Assembly (NCBI RefSeq): GCF_016907895.1
Contig: NZ_JAFBCV010000001.1
Span: forward strand, 496,001-560,000
Source: Shouchella xiaoxiensis
GTDB lineage: Bacteria; Bacillota; Bacilli; Bacillales; Bacillaceae_D
Reading direction: 5' to 3'
Length of the DNA stretch: 64,000 nucleotides
Under the pieces are notes generated by a model. That model was not told the DNA's origin, searched no databases, and saw nothing but the letters and a program-made list of their open reading frames with translations. Every line of letters starts with the position of its first letter. Positions within the stretch are counted from its first letter, which is position 1. Below are positions 16,280-25,367 of this stretch, one piece after another. Both the position numbers and the translations under genes were made by a program.

Positions 16280-16375
16280 GATGGAAACAGCTCCTTTTGA
16301 CTTCTATGTAGGATTCCTTTCGTATCTACGGCTTTAGGAGCAGACGGTTTCGTCGAAAGCAGTGAACAATCGAAA

Positions 16376-16406
16376 AAGATAGAATGGCAAAAAGCCATTC
16401 TATCTT
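16376..16406 (-). terminator. Intrinsic terminator of the AEC gene
   Basis: A perfect 13-bp stem (16376-16388 with 16394-16406), 5-base loop and TTTTCG on the minus strand. Confidence 0.88.
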
Positions 16407-16412
16407 ATGTCA

Positions 16413-17330
16413 TTAAAACAGGATTGATGAAAGAAAGATAACGAGGGTGACGGTGATGCTGCTAAGCAAGGTTGTGTATAAGACTACTTGAGCATGAAGT
16501 TCTGGTTCGACTTGATATTGCATAGCCATCGTCGAAGTGTTCCGTGAGGTTGGAAAGGAACTAGCGATAAATAAAGATTGGGCGACAACACCGTCTAAAC
16601 CAATCAGATAAATAATGAGTAGGGAGAGCGCTGGTCCTGCAACTAAGCGACCAATAACTGCCCATGTAATGATTTTGTGGTACACGCGGATCCGAATGTT
16701 TGCTAACTGTGCACCTAAGAGTAACAATGCTAAAGAAATAAATCCTGCTGACAAATAATCGAGCGGAATGAGAAGCGCACGAGGCAATGGAATTTGAAAT
16801 AGTTGGAAAGCTAGCCCAAGAATTAATGCATGTATGATTGGAAGCTTTATAAGCGAGCGTAAGATGTCTTTAAACGTTTTTGTCGCAGCGAGTAAATTAT
16901 ATAAGCCATATGTATAAGTAAGCAGGTTTTGAAAAACTAGCACAAATATTTGAATGGTGACCCCAAGTGGATTTGTACTAAACACCATTTGACTTACTGG
17001 TAAACCAAAATTCCCTGAATTCATTAAGGAGATGCTATTTTTCAACGCAGCCCCTTCACCATCATTCACCTTTAAGATGCGGCCAAGAAGGTGGGACAGG
17101 AGTACAGTTGCTAGGGTAAATAAGAGTAAATAAACAAGCATTTCCGATAGAACTTGATAGTTGAGCTCAACCCTGTACATGTTTAGAAACACAGCTGCGG
17201 GCATAAAGCAGACAGTCAGTAAGGTAGAGAAAGGAGTGAGTGGGAATTGATAGCGTCTCTGCAAGAACGCACCAAGACCGATTAAAAGCAAGATTGGAAA
17301 AATGACCTCTAAAAACAAAGGGACAAACAT
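16413..17330 (-). CDS. AEC family transporter (auxin efflux carrier type)
   Basis: Start chosen at 17330 (MFVPLFLEVIFP), since GGAG lies six bases before it; the upstream in-frame ATG at 17354 lacks a ribosome binding site. About 305 residues, ten hydrophobic segments in two halves. AEC markers are LTVCFMPAAVFLNMY, ISLMNSGNFGLPVSQMVF and the C-terminal SSFPTSRNTSTMAMQY. Members export organic anions such as malate or act as general carriers. It has its own terminator. Confidence 0.88.
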   Translation of the reverse strand: MFVPLFLEVIFPILLLIGLGAFLQRRYQFPLTPFSTLLTVCFMPAAVFLNMYRVELNYQVLSEMLVYLLLFTLATVLLSHLLGRILKVNDGEGAALKNSISLMNSGNFGLPVSQMVFSTNPLGVTIQIFVLVFQNLLTYTYGLYNLLAATKTFKDILRSLIKLPIIHALILGLAFQLFQIPLPRALLIPLDYLSAGFISLALLLLGAQLANIRIRVYHKIITWAVIGRLVAGPALSLLIIYLIGLDGVVAQSLFIASSFPTSRNTSTMAMQYQVEPELHAQVVLYTTLLSSITVTLVIFLSSILF

Positions 17331-17445
17331 GAAAAACTCCATTCTTAGATACACCGCTCGTTCTGTATCTCGTTACTCTAGTGTAAGGTTTTTTTGACGT
17401 GAGAGGTAATTGTTTTTTCTAATAGAGATTGATAACAAAAGCCAA

Positions 17446-18468
17446 TCAGTTCTTTTTATCTAAGGTGGATATACGCGCACATAGCTGCTTTAGCTGTTCA
17501 ACATATTGATTAGCCCATTGATGAAAAGGCAACTCATTATCCCATGTTACAGCCCCCGTTGCTTTAGCATTCCCCCAATCTAAGACCAGCTGATGGATGA
17601 GGTGCACAGTCAATCGTTTCTGCATAGATGCATGGAGCGCCTTAGCAAAATAAGTGTGGAGTAATCGTTCTGCCACAGCCATTTGTTTCTCATTCATGTA
17701 ATAGAGCAACATTTTACTTAAATCGGATACCGGGTCTGCAAAGTAGGCATTCGTAAAATCAAATACGGCGCTTACGCACCAACCTTCAGGACCTTGGTTT
17801 ATCAAAAAATTACCAGGTTTAAAATCACCCATTACAAAAGTTGAACTTGTTAAATCGGTAAATCCTTGTTTACTATCCTCCAAGTTCTTCTCAGTCCATC
17901 GAAGATCCTTAGTCGCAATCGTTGAAAAACGAGAAGCGTCGTTTAACCAATAGAGAATTCGCTGGAAAAGCCAGTTCGTATAGGAATGCTGAAATGGTGA
18001 GATCGTTTGGTCTGCTGGATTGAGTTGACCGAACGTCGGTTCAGTCCATTTATGAAACTGGAGTAAGGTTCTTGCAATGGCATCTGCAACAGCAAGAGAC
18101 TCCTTTGTTTGCAACGTCTCGTCGTTGATATGATTCCCTGTTAATCTTGGCATAAGCGCATAACTCCAGCCAAATAGGCTGTGGTTTTCATTAATGTGGT
18201 AAGGTGATGGTAAAGGTACGGTTGTTTGCTGCTGAAGCCGTTTAATAAAGTATTGCTCTTCTTGGAGCTGACCTGGATAAAGCGGGTTGCCTTTGAGCAC
18301 ATACTCGCCATGACTCGATCTGATAAACAGCGTTTGTCCCATTGCTCCGTTCCCTGTTTTTTCAAAAGCAACTAAGCGACCATAGTGGTGATAATCAAGC
18401 ATGGATTGAACTTGATTAGGATGGACTGTTCCTAATTTATTCGAAGCGAATATAATTTCTGCCGTCAT
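17446..18468 (-). CDS. Aminoglycoside phosphotransferase (APH) family kinase-like protein
   Basis: 340 residues. N-lobe: GNGAMGQTLFIRSSHGEYVLKGNPLY with the ATP-binding Lys. C-lobe: the catalytic loop reads FVMGDFKPGNFLI, and the metal-binding part AVFDFTNAYFADPVSDLSKML follows. The catalytic Asp and Asn are kept, but the first His of the HGDxxxxN motif is Met. It may phosphorylate a sugar alcohol, amino alcohol or antibiotic; this subgroup is rarely a resistance gene. The upstream RBS is AGGAGG. Confidence 0.82.
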   Translation of the reverse strand: MTAEIIFASNKLGTVHPNQVQSMLDYHHYGRLVAFEKTGNGAMGQTLFIRSSHGEYVLKGNPLYPGQLQEEQYFIKRLQQQTTVPLPSPYHINENHSLFGWSYALMPRLTGNHINDETLQTKESLAVADAIARTLLQFHKWTEPTFGQLNPADQTISPFQHSYTNWLFQRILYWLNDASRFSTIATKDLRWTEKNLEDSKQGFTDLTSSTFVMGDFKPGNFLINQGPEGWCVSAVFDFTNAYFADPVSDLSKMLLYYMNEKQMAVAERLLHTYFAKALHASMQKRLTVHLIHQLVLDWGNAKATGAVTWDNELPFHQWANQYVEQLKQLCARISTLDKKN

Positions 18469-18607
18469 ATGAAAACCTCCTATGATGTGGTGGATTAATT
18501 GTTTAAGTTTATAGGAGTTTGTTCTGCCTCGTCTACTTACTGGCGCGTATGTATGGTTTACAATGTAATCATTATCTATAAAAAGAAGCTGTTTAAGGAG
18601 AAATCAA

Positions 18608-19087
18608 ATGATAAACGATCCCCCCTTAGAAATTATATATACATTTGTTAATGAGAAGGACGCAATCTCCAATCGAGACAGACGAGATGTCCCAAAAATT
18701 TTAGCTATTGATGCGCTCGTTACGGTCAAAATAGCTGGAGACATTTATTTTCAAGAAGAAATCGCTGTGTTGGAATTTTACAAAGCACTCTATCAGTGGC
18801 GAAAACAAATGACGAATACGGACACTCAAAAATTTGATTATTTTTCAATTGAAAACGATCAAGAAGAAGGTCCGATTTTATCACTGCTGCCTTTTGCTAA
18901 TAAGGCGCGAGTCAAAACCATATGGCCACTTGTAGATGTATATAATGTGTTTGAGTTGGTTGAAGCGGTTAAGGTGTTTTGTGAGCTTGAGGAAAGCTTA
19001 AAAATAGAAATAGAACGATATTTTGGCATTGAACTCAAACGTTTTCTCAAGCACATTCCTTATTATTTCCCGCTTAATAACGACTGA
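18608..19087 (+). CDS. Conserved hypothetical protein, 159 residues
   Basis: It starts at ATG 18608 with AAGGAG 8 bases upstream. 159 residues, soluble, acidic, beta-rich first half (IIYTFVN, ALVTVKIAGDIYF) and helical C-terminus (FELVEAVKVFCELEESLKIEIERYFG). Length and style recall the small DUF proteins of Bacillus that accompany polymorphic toxins, but no toxin is visible nearby, so I make no functional claim. Confidence 0.7.
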   Translation: MINDPPLEIIYTFVNEKDAISNRDRRDVPKILAIDALVTVKIAGDIYFQEEIAVLEFYKALYQWRKQMTNTDTQKFDYFSIENDQEEGPILSLLPFANKARVKTIWPLVDVYNVFELVEAVKVFCELEESLKIEIERYFGIELKRFLKHIPYYFPLNND

Positions 19088-19137
19088 AGAACGATAGGTT
19101 TATATCCGGCGGACTACCTCACGAGTTGATTAATAAA

Positions 19138-19175
19138 AAGCAAGCAAGTAAATAACTACTTGCTTGCTTACTCTT
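19138..19175. terminator. Bidirectional terminator
   Basis: AAGCAAGCAAGTA (19138-19150) pairs perfectly with 19157-19169 around the loop AATAAC. T-runs follow on both strands, strongest on the minus strand. It separates the convergent hypothetical genes. Confidence 0.88.
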
Positions 19176-19460
19176 TTACAAGTGAAGTTGTCGTGCGAGA
19201 AACACAGCCAAATCCGTACGCGATAATGCATTTTTGATGTTGTCATAGCCATAGCGATCAAGTAAGACAGTCATTGGCTTTCCTTGTTCAAGTGATTGAG
19301 ATCTATAGTTGTAACAGTAGCTAGTTGGTGAAAAGCCAATCTCTCCATGCTTCTCAAAAATGAACGGTTGAGAATTAGGAAAGGTTTCAATACATATTTC
19401 AAAACGATGTAAGTTTTTTAAGATGGCAACTGAATCCATCATTTCCGTTTCCTCTACCAT
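19176..19460 (-). CDS. Hypothetical protein, 94 residues
   Basis: The frame is open to 19526, but AAAGGAG six bases before the ATG at 19460 fixes the start (MVEETEMMDSVAILKNL). Soluble, with strands FEICIETFPNSQPFIFEKHGEIGFS and a C-terminal helix ALSRTDLAVFLARQLHL. No family recognised. The terminator just downstream supports a real single-gene unit. Confidence 0.55.
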   Translation of the reverse strand: MVEETEMMDSVAILKNLHRFEICIETFPNSQPFIFEKHGEIGFSPTSYCYNYRSQSLEQGKPMTVLLDRYGYDNIKNALSRTDLAVFLARQLHL

Positions 19461-19899
19461 AGAGCTCCTTTCACACAGGGCTCGCAGAATACGTTCAAAG
19501 AAGACCTGTCCTAACAAGTATGACAAAAAAGAACGTATATTGACAGCGAATTTAGAAAAAATACATTATATTTCGTAACCGTGCGAGATTAAGGTACTAA
19601 ATCCTTTAATAAAAGGATGTTCTGTCATGTATTTGTAACATTTGTAATAGGAGGCAAACACGATAAAAAAACTGTATTAAAGCAAGAGTCTTCTGGTATC
19701 GTTATAAGCAACTTTATAAAAATAAATGCCTAGCTATTGAGGCATTGAAAATGAATCAACTTAGTATCCTACAGGCCTATTAGAAGTATGTTAATTGCAT
19801 GCAAGCACACACTATTTTATCTGATTTAATGTAGTTGTCATAGTCCTTTAATCAAACTACTTTATAATGACTAAAAGCGATTACAAAAGAGGTGTTCTA
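19461..19899. other. 439-bp intergenic region between two divergent genes
   Basis: It holds a possible plus-strand promoter (TTGACA at about 19536 with TACATT 16 bp later). A consensus AGGAGG at 19649-19654 is followed after 8 bases not by ATG but by ATA AAA AAA CTG TAT TAA (19663-19680). A 7-bp hairpin, AATGCCT/AGGCATT at about 19725-19746, follows. No longer coding frame is convincing. It may be the leader of the methyltransferase gene at 19900. Confidence 0.4.
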
Positions 19900-20601
19900 A
19901 TGAAAGAAGACATTTATCGTAATGAAGATGTATTGTTGATGTTGGATCAGTGGTTAAGAGAGCCCGAACCTTTCTGGGATGAATTTTACGCTGACCGTCA
20001 AAGGTCGATCCCGTTTTTTATTCAAGCTCCGGATGAGAATGTGGTTCGTTATTTTGAAGCGAACCAAGTTAAGGTAGGGAAGGTACTCGAGCTCGGCTGT
20101 GGTCCGGGAAGAAACGCGCTTTATTTTGCCGGAAAAGGGTGTGAGGTTGATGCTGTTGACCTTTCAAGTACAACATTAAAGTGGGCAAAAGAACGTGCGG
20201 ATAAAGCGAATTTAAAGATCAATTTCATTCATAAAAATGTCTTTGAGCTTGATATACAAGAAGGAACATATGATTTTGTTTATGATTCAGGTTGCTTTCA
20301 TCATATTGCGCCACATCGACGAACGAGTTATGTTGAATTGGTTAGAAAAGCACTTAAACCACAAGGACGATTTGCACTAACATGTTTTCTTAAAGGTGGT
20401 CAATTAGGTGGTGCAGTAATTTCAGATTGGGAGGTGTATCGTAGACGTAGTCTTCAAGGTGGTTTAGGCTTTACGGATGAGAGTTTGCGCTCTATATTTT
20501 CAGATTTGCAAGTCATTGATGTAAGTCCGATGCAAATTATTGAACAACCAAGTACTCAATTCGGGGTGCCGGATTTTTTAACAGGGCTTTTTCAAAAGTA
20601 A
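19900..20601 (+). CDS. Class I SAM-dependent methyltransferase (TehB-like)
   Basis: Start at ATG 19900 (MKEDIYRNED) behind AAGAGGTG; the frame extends to 19867 without a ribosome binding site. About 233 residues. Motif I VLELGCGPGRNALYFAGKG and motif II VDAVDLSSTTL bind SAM; motif IV is FVYDSGCFHHIAPHRR. The layout FWDEFYADRQRSIPFF before motif I resembles TehB/thiol-methyltransferase relatives. The substrate is unknown. A strong terminator follows. Confidence 0.85.
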   Translation: MKEDIYRNEDVLLMLDQWLREPEPFWDEFYADRQRSIPFFIQAPDENVVRYFEANQVKVGKVLELGCGPGRNALYFAGKGCEVDAVDLSSTTLKWAKERADKANLKINFIHKNVFELDIQEGTYDFVYDSGCFHHIAPHRRTSYVELVRKALKPQGRFALTCFLKGGQLGGAVISDWEVYRRRSLQGGLGFTDESLRSIFSDLQVIDVSPMQIIEQPSTQFGVPDFLTGLFQK

Positions 20602-20618
20602 TCGTGAGATAAAGGTAG

Positions 20619-20654
20619 AAAAGCCGTTATGAGTACCTCTCATAACGGCTTTTA
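20619..20654. terminator. Bidirectional terminator
   Basis: A perfect 15-bp stem AAAAGCCGTTATGAG (20619-20633) / 20639-20653 between the methyltransferase and the convergent opp operon; T-run on each side. Confidence 0.9.
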
Positions 20655-20655
20655 A

Positions 20656-21096
20656 TTAATTCACTTCTGTTGCATGAACAATGGTTACACCATAGTTGTC
20701 CTGCTTCTTTTCGCTAAATAGTTTCCAGTTTGGAGAAAGCATTGCGCCAAACTCATGCAGCTGCGCTTCAGACAAGTGAAGTCCATCAAAGCGTGCTTCT
20801 CCCATCGTATAATCTGCGCCGTCTTCAATTCCGTATTTTAGGAGAAGTAGTCGTTTTATGCCAAAGGTAGACATGAACTTAACTTGGTATCCTGATTCAA
20901 TGGCTGATTTAATTAAAGAAGGATCTTCTGTTGTTGCCTCGATAAGGTCGCTGTAATCAAAGGTTTGATCAAATGAATTAAGTGCTTCTGCATCATGATT
21001 TTCCACATGCAATAATAGCTTTTCTTCTGTCATTCCTTTAGCGAGCAAGGTTTCGAGCATAAACGCATTCCATTGCGATAGTGCAGGTAAAGTCAT
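20656..21096 (-). CDS. Unknown protein at the end of the peptide ABC operon
   Basis: 146 residues, ATG behind GGAAAGGA, 19 bp downstream of the substrate-binding-protein gene and before the operon terminator, so it is co-transcribed. Soluble, mostly helical N-terminal half (MTLPALSQWNAFMLETLLAKG, EEKLLLHVENHD) and a beta-containing C-terminus ending YGVTIVHATEVN. No signal peptide or membrane segment. I do not recognise a family. Co-transcription with an oligopeptide importer is the only clue. Confidence 0.7.
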   Translation of the reverse strand: MTLPALSQWNAFMLETLLAKGMTEEKLLLHVENHDAEALNSFDQTFDYSDLIEATTEDPSLIKSAIESGYQVKFMSTFGIKRLLLLKYGIEDGADYTMGEARFDGLHLSEAQLHEFGAMLSPNWKLFSEKKQDNYGVTIVHATEVN

Positions 21097-21115
21097 TTAG
21101 GTACGTCCTTTCCAG

Positions 21116-22645
21116 TTAATTAGTTAATTCAATCTCATTTACATCATACAATTCATCAAGTCGAGGAGTATAGTCTAGACGATCATTCACACCGTAACGA
21201 CCTTGAAGTTGAAAAAGGTAGACTGCTCCGCGATCTTCTGCAAGAATTTGCTGTACTTCCTGATATTGTGCAATGCGTTCCTCTTCATCCATGTTGTATG
21301 CAGCCTCTTCTAAAAGCGCATCAATCTCTGGATTTGTATATGGTGCAACGCCATCCTCTTTGAAGAACTCCAATACACTGCCGTCAAACATATCATTGCC
21401 CCAGCCAACGAAAATGGCTTCATCTAACTCGTTACTAAATAGGCGATTGGCAAATTGGCTTTGCTCAATTAAATCAATATTTGCCGTAATACCAACATCT
21501 GAAAGCATGCCACCAACAACTTCAGCCATTTCCGTATAGTAATTATTGACAGACATGTTTACCGTGACGCCATCTTCATAACCAGCCTCTGCTAACAGCT
21601 CCATTGCTCGATCAGGGTCATATTCGTATGTGTTGTAGAGGGATTCATCCGCACCAAAGTTGCCCGGAGTAATATGGGTACGTGTTGCTGTGGCACTCCC
21701 GTTCAAGATTTCGTCAATAATAACTTGGTTTTCAATCGCTAAGTCAATTGCTTCACGGACAGCAGGATCAGCTGTTGGCTCGCCCTCTTCATTAGAGAGC
21801 CACATTTGAATGACGCGCTGAATCGGTTCAAGTGCCACATGCGTTCCATCATTGTTATCAATTCGCTCCATGTCCGCAGTAGGAATATTAAAGGCAATAT
21901 CTACACCATCTGTCAATAATTCAGAGACACGAGTGGAGTCTTCAGGTACAACACTGAAACGAACGCGTTCCCAATTTGGTTCCCCTTCGAAGTAATCAGC
22001 ATACTTACTTAGTTCGACTGCTTCATCTTGCTGCCATTTTTCGTACATAAATGGGCCTGTTCCAACTGGAGATTGGAAGAAACTCTCCGCGCCAACTTCT
22101 TCAAAATAATTACCAGGCAAAATGCTGGCTGCTGGAATAGAAAGACGATTAAGCAGTTGCGGGTCTGGTTCAGCTGTCGTTATTCTCACAGTATACTCAT
22201 CAACAACCTCAACGGTTTCAATTTGGTTAAATGTAGAGTTCTGTTGCAGTGATGTATCATTGGCAACTCGCTCAAGTGAAAAAGCGACATCATTCGCTGT
22301 AAAAGCATCACCGTTGTGGAAAGTAACATCATCACGCAAGCGGAATTCCCAAGTTGTTTCATCAATAGGCTCCCAATCCGTTGCCAAGTCAGCTACAATT
22401 TCGCCAGCGTCATCTCGTTGCACAAGTTTGCTATATAGATTGACTAAAACAGCTGAAGTGGTAATGACGCTGTTGTTATGCGGATCAAACGTCGTAATAT
22501 CGGCAGGGTTGGCAATGGTAAGCAATTCATAACCGCTTGATTCTTCACTCGGTTCTGCTGGACTTCCACCGTCAGGATCATCAAATCCACATGCAGATAA
22601 GGCAATAACAGAGAATAATGTACTAGCAAGTAAGGCTTTTTTCAT
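21116..22645 (-). CDS. Oligopeptide ABC transporter, substrate-binding lipoprotein
   Basis: Start at 22645 (MKKALLASTLFSVIALSACG), with TGGAGG before it; the longer frame to 22774 runs into the previous gene. About 509 residues. The lipobox LSAC places the anchor Cys at residue 19. SBP family 5 markers: LLTIANPADITTFDPHNN, DDVTFHNGDAFTANDVAFSLER, and PVGTGPFMYEKWQ. It captures peptides outside the membrane for the permease encoded upstream in the operon. The mature part is strongly acidic, typical of alkaliphiles. Confidence 0.92.
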   Translation of the reverse strand: MKKALLASTLFSVIALSACGFDDPDGGSPAEPSEESSGYELLTIANPADITTFDPHNNSVITTSAVLVNLYSKLVQRDDAGEIVADLATDWEPIDETTWEFRLRDDVTFHNGDAFTANDVAFSLERVANDTSLQQNSTFNQIETVEVVDEYTVRITTAEPDPQLLNRLSIPAASILPGNYFEEVGAESFFQSPVGTGPFMYEKWQQDEAVELSKYADYFEGEPNWERVRFSVVPEDSTRVSELLTDGVDIAFNIPTADMERIDNNDGTHVALEPIQRVIQMWLSNEEGEPTADPAVREAIDLAIENQVIIDEILNGSATATRTHITPGNFGADESLYNTYEYDPDRAMELLAEAGYEDGVTVNMSVNNYYTEMAEVVGGMLSDVGITANIDLIEQSQFANRLFSNELDEAIFVGWGNDMFDGSVLEFFKEDGVAPYTNPEIDALLEEAAYNMDEEERIAQYQEVQQILAEDRGAVYLFQLQGRYGVNDRLDYTPRLDELYDVNEIELTN

Positions 22646-22664
22646 GTTTGTAACCTCCATAAAT

Positions 22665-23483
22665 TTAATTCGTTTGTCTATCTCTCGGATGAGCGGGAGG
22701 GACAGCTTGTAACAGTGCTTTTGTATAGGGTTCTTTTGGATCATGAAAGATTTGTTTTGTCTCTCCAATTTCAATTAGCTCTCCTTCTTTCATAATCGCA
22801 ACCCGGTCACTTATATGTTTGACAACTGGTAAACCATGAGCGATAAACAAGTACGATAAACCGTGAACCAACTGTAACTCTTTTAATAAGTTTAGAATTT
22901 GTGCTTGCGTTGAGACATCTAAAGCAGAAACTGCTTCATCGCAAACAATGAGATCTGGTTTTAAGGCAATTGCACGAGCAATGCTAAGTCTTTGACGCTG
23001 GCCACCGCTAAATTCATGTGGGTAACGATCTAAATGTTGTCTACCGAGTCCAACTTCTTCAAGGAGGGAAAGGGCTCGTTTAGATCGTTCTGCTTTTTTC
23101 ATTCGTTTGTGAATGAGTAGCGGTTCGGTCACAATTTCTTTTGCTCTCATTCGCGGATTAAGTGAGGCATAAGGATCTTGAAAGACTGCTTGAATTGTAG
23201 CCTTCTGCTGTTTCTTAGCTGTTTTTGATAGCTTTCCTACATCTTCTCCAGCAAAATAAACTGAGCCTGAGCTAGGTTCAAGTAACTGTAGAATCATTTT
23301 GGCAATGGTTGATTTGCCTGACCCCGATTCGCCAACAATTCCAAGCGTCTCACCTTTGTATAAACGAAAACTGACATTATTTACTGCTTTTAAGGTTGAC
23401 TTCGAGCTACCGCGTTCTTTGTTGCTCAAGGAGAAGGTTTTGCTTAGCTGCTTTACCTCAAGTAAAGGAGTGATTTCGTTCAT
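22665..23483 (-). CDS. Oligopeptide ABC transporter ATP-binding protein (OppF/DppF-like)
   Basis: 272 residues. Walker A GESGSGKST, Q-loop QAVFQDPYASLNPR, ABC signature SGGQRQRLSIARAIA, Walker B LIVCDEAVSALDVS and the H-loop FIAHGLPVV. The start codon overlaps the stop of the OppD-like gene (ATGA). It is the partner ATPase of a peptide importer. The C-terminal EPYTKALLQAVPPAHP is the standard end of the OppF group. Confidence 0.92.
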   Translation of the reverse strand: MNEITPLLEVKQLSKTFSLSNKERGSSKSTLKAVNNVSFRLYKGETLGIVGESGSGKSTIAKMILQLLEPSSGSVYFAGEDVGKLSKTAKKQQKATIQAVFQDPYASLNPRMRAKEIVTEPLLIHKRMKKAERSKRALSLLEEVGLGRQHLDRYPHEFSGGQRQRLSIARAIALKPDLIVCDEAVSALDVSTQAQILNLLKELQLVHGLSYLFIAHGLPVVKHISDRVAIMKEGELIEIGETKQIFHDPKEPYTKALLQAVPPAHPRDRQTN

Positions 23484-24466
23484 TTGATGGCCTCCTTATT
23501 CGCATGAATGCATCGAGCAAAATGATTGGCTGACTTTTCATCAAGCGCAGGTACTTTCTCCGTACAAGCATCTGTTGCCCATGGACAGCGTGGATGAAAG
23601 GAACAGCCGCTTGGAAGCTTTGCGATATTTGGTGGATTACCAGCAATGGCATTCAAGCTTTCGTTTTCAGTATCAAGTGTCGGCATCGCTTCAATGAGAC
23701 CAATTGTATAGGGATGCTTTGGTTGATCAAATAAATCAAAGACCGTTGCTTCCTCAACAATCCGGCCAGCGTACATAACGAGCACTCGATCCGCGATACT
23801 TGCCACAACGCTAAGGTCATGAGTGATAAAAACAACGCCTGTACCGTTTTTTTCATTCAACGTTTTAATTAATGACAAGATTTGTGCCTGAGTAGTTACA
23901 TCTAAAGCGGTTGTTGGTTCATCTGCAATTAAAAGCTTCGGGTCACATGCTAAGGCAATGGCAATCATGACACGCTGGCGCATTCCTCCTGAAAGCTGGT
24001 GGGGAAAACGCAAGGCTGTTTGCTCAGGGTTAGGTATATCCACTTGAGTTAATAAATCAATTGTTTTTTGTGTAATTTGTTTCTTCGTCCAGCTCGGTTG
24101 ATGAATGGTTAGCACTTCAGCGATCTGAGAGCGGATACGTAACATTGGATTTAGAGAAGACATCGGTTCTTGGAAAATCATCGACATTTCACTGCCACGT
24201 AGAAGTCGACGCTGCTTATTTGTTAGAGTGAGCAGATCTTGTCCGTTATAAACGATTGATCCGGTTATTTGAGCATTTTTCTTCAATAAGCCCATAATAG
24301 ATAAGGATGTTACGCTTTTGCCACTGCCTGATTCACCTACTATCGCTACAATTTCGCCTGGTTGGACAGTAAAGGAGACGTCTTTTACAACAGTTGACTG
24401 TTGCTTACCTGCCTGAAAGGAGGTAGATACATTCTCAACGGAGAGCAAAGGTTTATGCTGTTTCAT
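23480..24466 (-). CDS. Oligopeptide ABC transporter ATP-binding protein (OppD/DppD-like)
   Basis: 328 residues. Walker A GESGSGKSV, signature LSGGMRQRVMIAIALA, Walker B LLIADEPTTALDVT, and the C-terminal Cys-rich element CSFHPRCPWATDAC, which holds an iron-sulfur cluster in related DppD proteins. It overlaps the permease gene upstream by 14 bp and the OppF gene by 4 bp, so translation is coupled. Confidence 0.93.
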   Translation of the reverse strand: MKQHKPLLSVENVSTSFQAGKQQSTVVKDVSFTVQPGEIVAIVGESGSGKSVTSLSIMGLLKKNAQITGSIVYNGQDLLTLTNKQRRLLRGSEMSMIFQEPMSSLNPMLRIRSQIAEVLTIHQPSWTKKQITQKTIDLLTQVDIPNPEQTALRFPHQLSGGMRQRVMIAIALACDPKLLIADEPTTALDVTTQAQILSLIKTLNEKNGTGVVFITHDLSVVASIADRVLVMYAGRIVEEATVFDLFDQPKHPYTIGLIEAMPTLDTENESLNAIAGNPPNIAKLPSGCSFHPRCPWATDACTEKVPALDEKSANHFARCIHANKEAIK

Positions 24467-25355
24467 CGCCGCCGTCGCCTCCTTTTTTTAAACGTGGATC
24501 AAGGTAATCACGTAACCAATCACCAACGAAGGTAAACGCTAATACTGTGATGGTAATAGCTATTCCAGGAAATGTCGCAATCCACCAGCTGGTTGCAATA
24601 TAATTACGCCCATCATTTAACATGCTTCCCCACGTGATTGTTGATGGCTGAACACCAAAACCGAGAAAGCTTAAGGATGACTCGGTCAAAATAGCTGTAC
24701 CAACGCCAATGGTCGCAATGACGGTAAAGGAAGAAAGGACATTCGGTAAAATATGTTTTCGAATGATATAAAAATTGCTAGCTCCTAAAGTTTGAGCGGA
24801 CTGAACATATTCCCGAGCTTTTACACCGAGTACATCCCCACGAACAATGCGGGTATAGTGGACCCAGCTTGTTAAACCGATCACAAGAATCAAAGTGAGC
24901 AAGTTCGCTTCAAGAACGACCATCGCCACAAGAACAAGCAGTAGTGTTGGAATCGCCAACATGGCATCAACAACACGCATGGTCACCGCATCAATCCACC
25001 CGCCAAAATAACCGGACACAAGTCCAAGAAATAAACCAATCGCACCAGCGATCAAGACAGAGACAATTCCAACGAGCAGTGAAACTCGCGCCCCGTAGAT
25101 GAGCCGGCTAAGCATATCTCTGCCTAGGTTGTCTGTACCGAGTAAATGGGCAGTTGAACCATTCTCCATCCAAAATGGGGGGACGAGTCGTTGCGTTGGT
25201 ATGATTTGCCACGGATCGTAAGGAACAATCCATGGTGCACACACCGCAAGGATTGTAATCGCAAGAATGGATACTAAACCGAGTAAACCTAGTGGTGACA
25301 CATTTGGTAAAAAACGACGGCGTATCGTGTCATTTAATTTCGTTAAAGCTGCCAT
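24453..25355 (-). CDS. Oligopeptide ABC transporter permease (OppC/DppC-like)
   Basis: 300 residues with six hydrophobic segments. The N-terminal OppC domain is followed by HLLGTDNLGRDMLSRLIYGARVSLLVG and the EAA loop LGASNFYIIRKHILPNVLSSF, which contacts the ATPase. It is the second permease of the peptide importer, 12 bp after the OppB-like gene. Confidence 0.93.
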   Translation of the reverse strand: MAALTKLNDTIRRRFLPNVSPLGLLGLVSILAITILAVCAPWIVPYDPWQIIPTQRLVPPFWMENGSTAHLLGTDNLGRDMLSRLIYGARVSLLVGIVSVLIAGAIGLFLGLVSGYFGGWIDAVTMRVVDAMLAIPTLLLVLVAMVVLEANLLTLILVIGLTSWVHYTRIVRGDVLGVKAREYVQSAQTLGASNFYIIRKHILPNVLSSFTVIATIGVGTAILTESSLSFLGFGVQPSTITWGSMLNDGRNYIATSWWIATFPGIAITITVLAFTFVGDWLRDYLDPRLKKGGDGGDETA

Positions 25356-25367
25356 CGATAACGCCTC

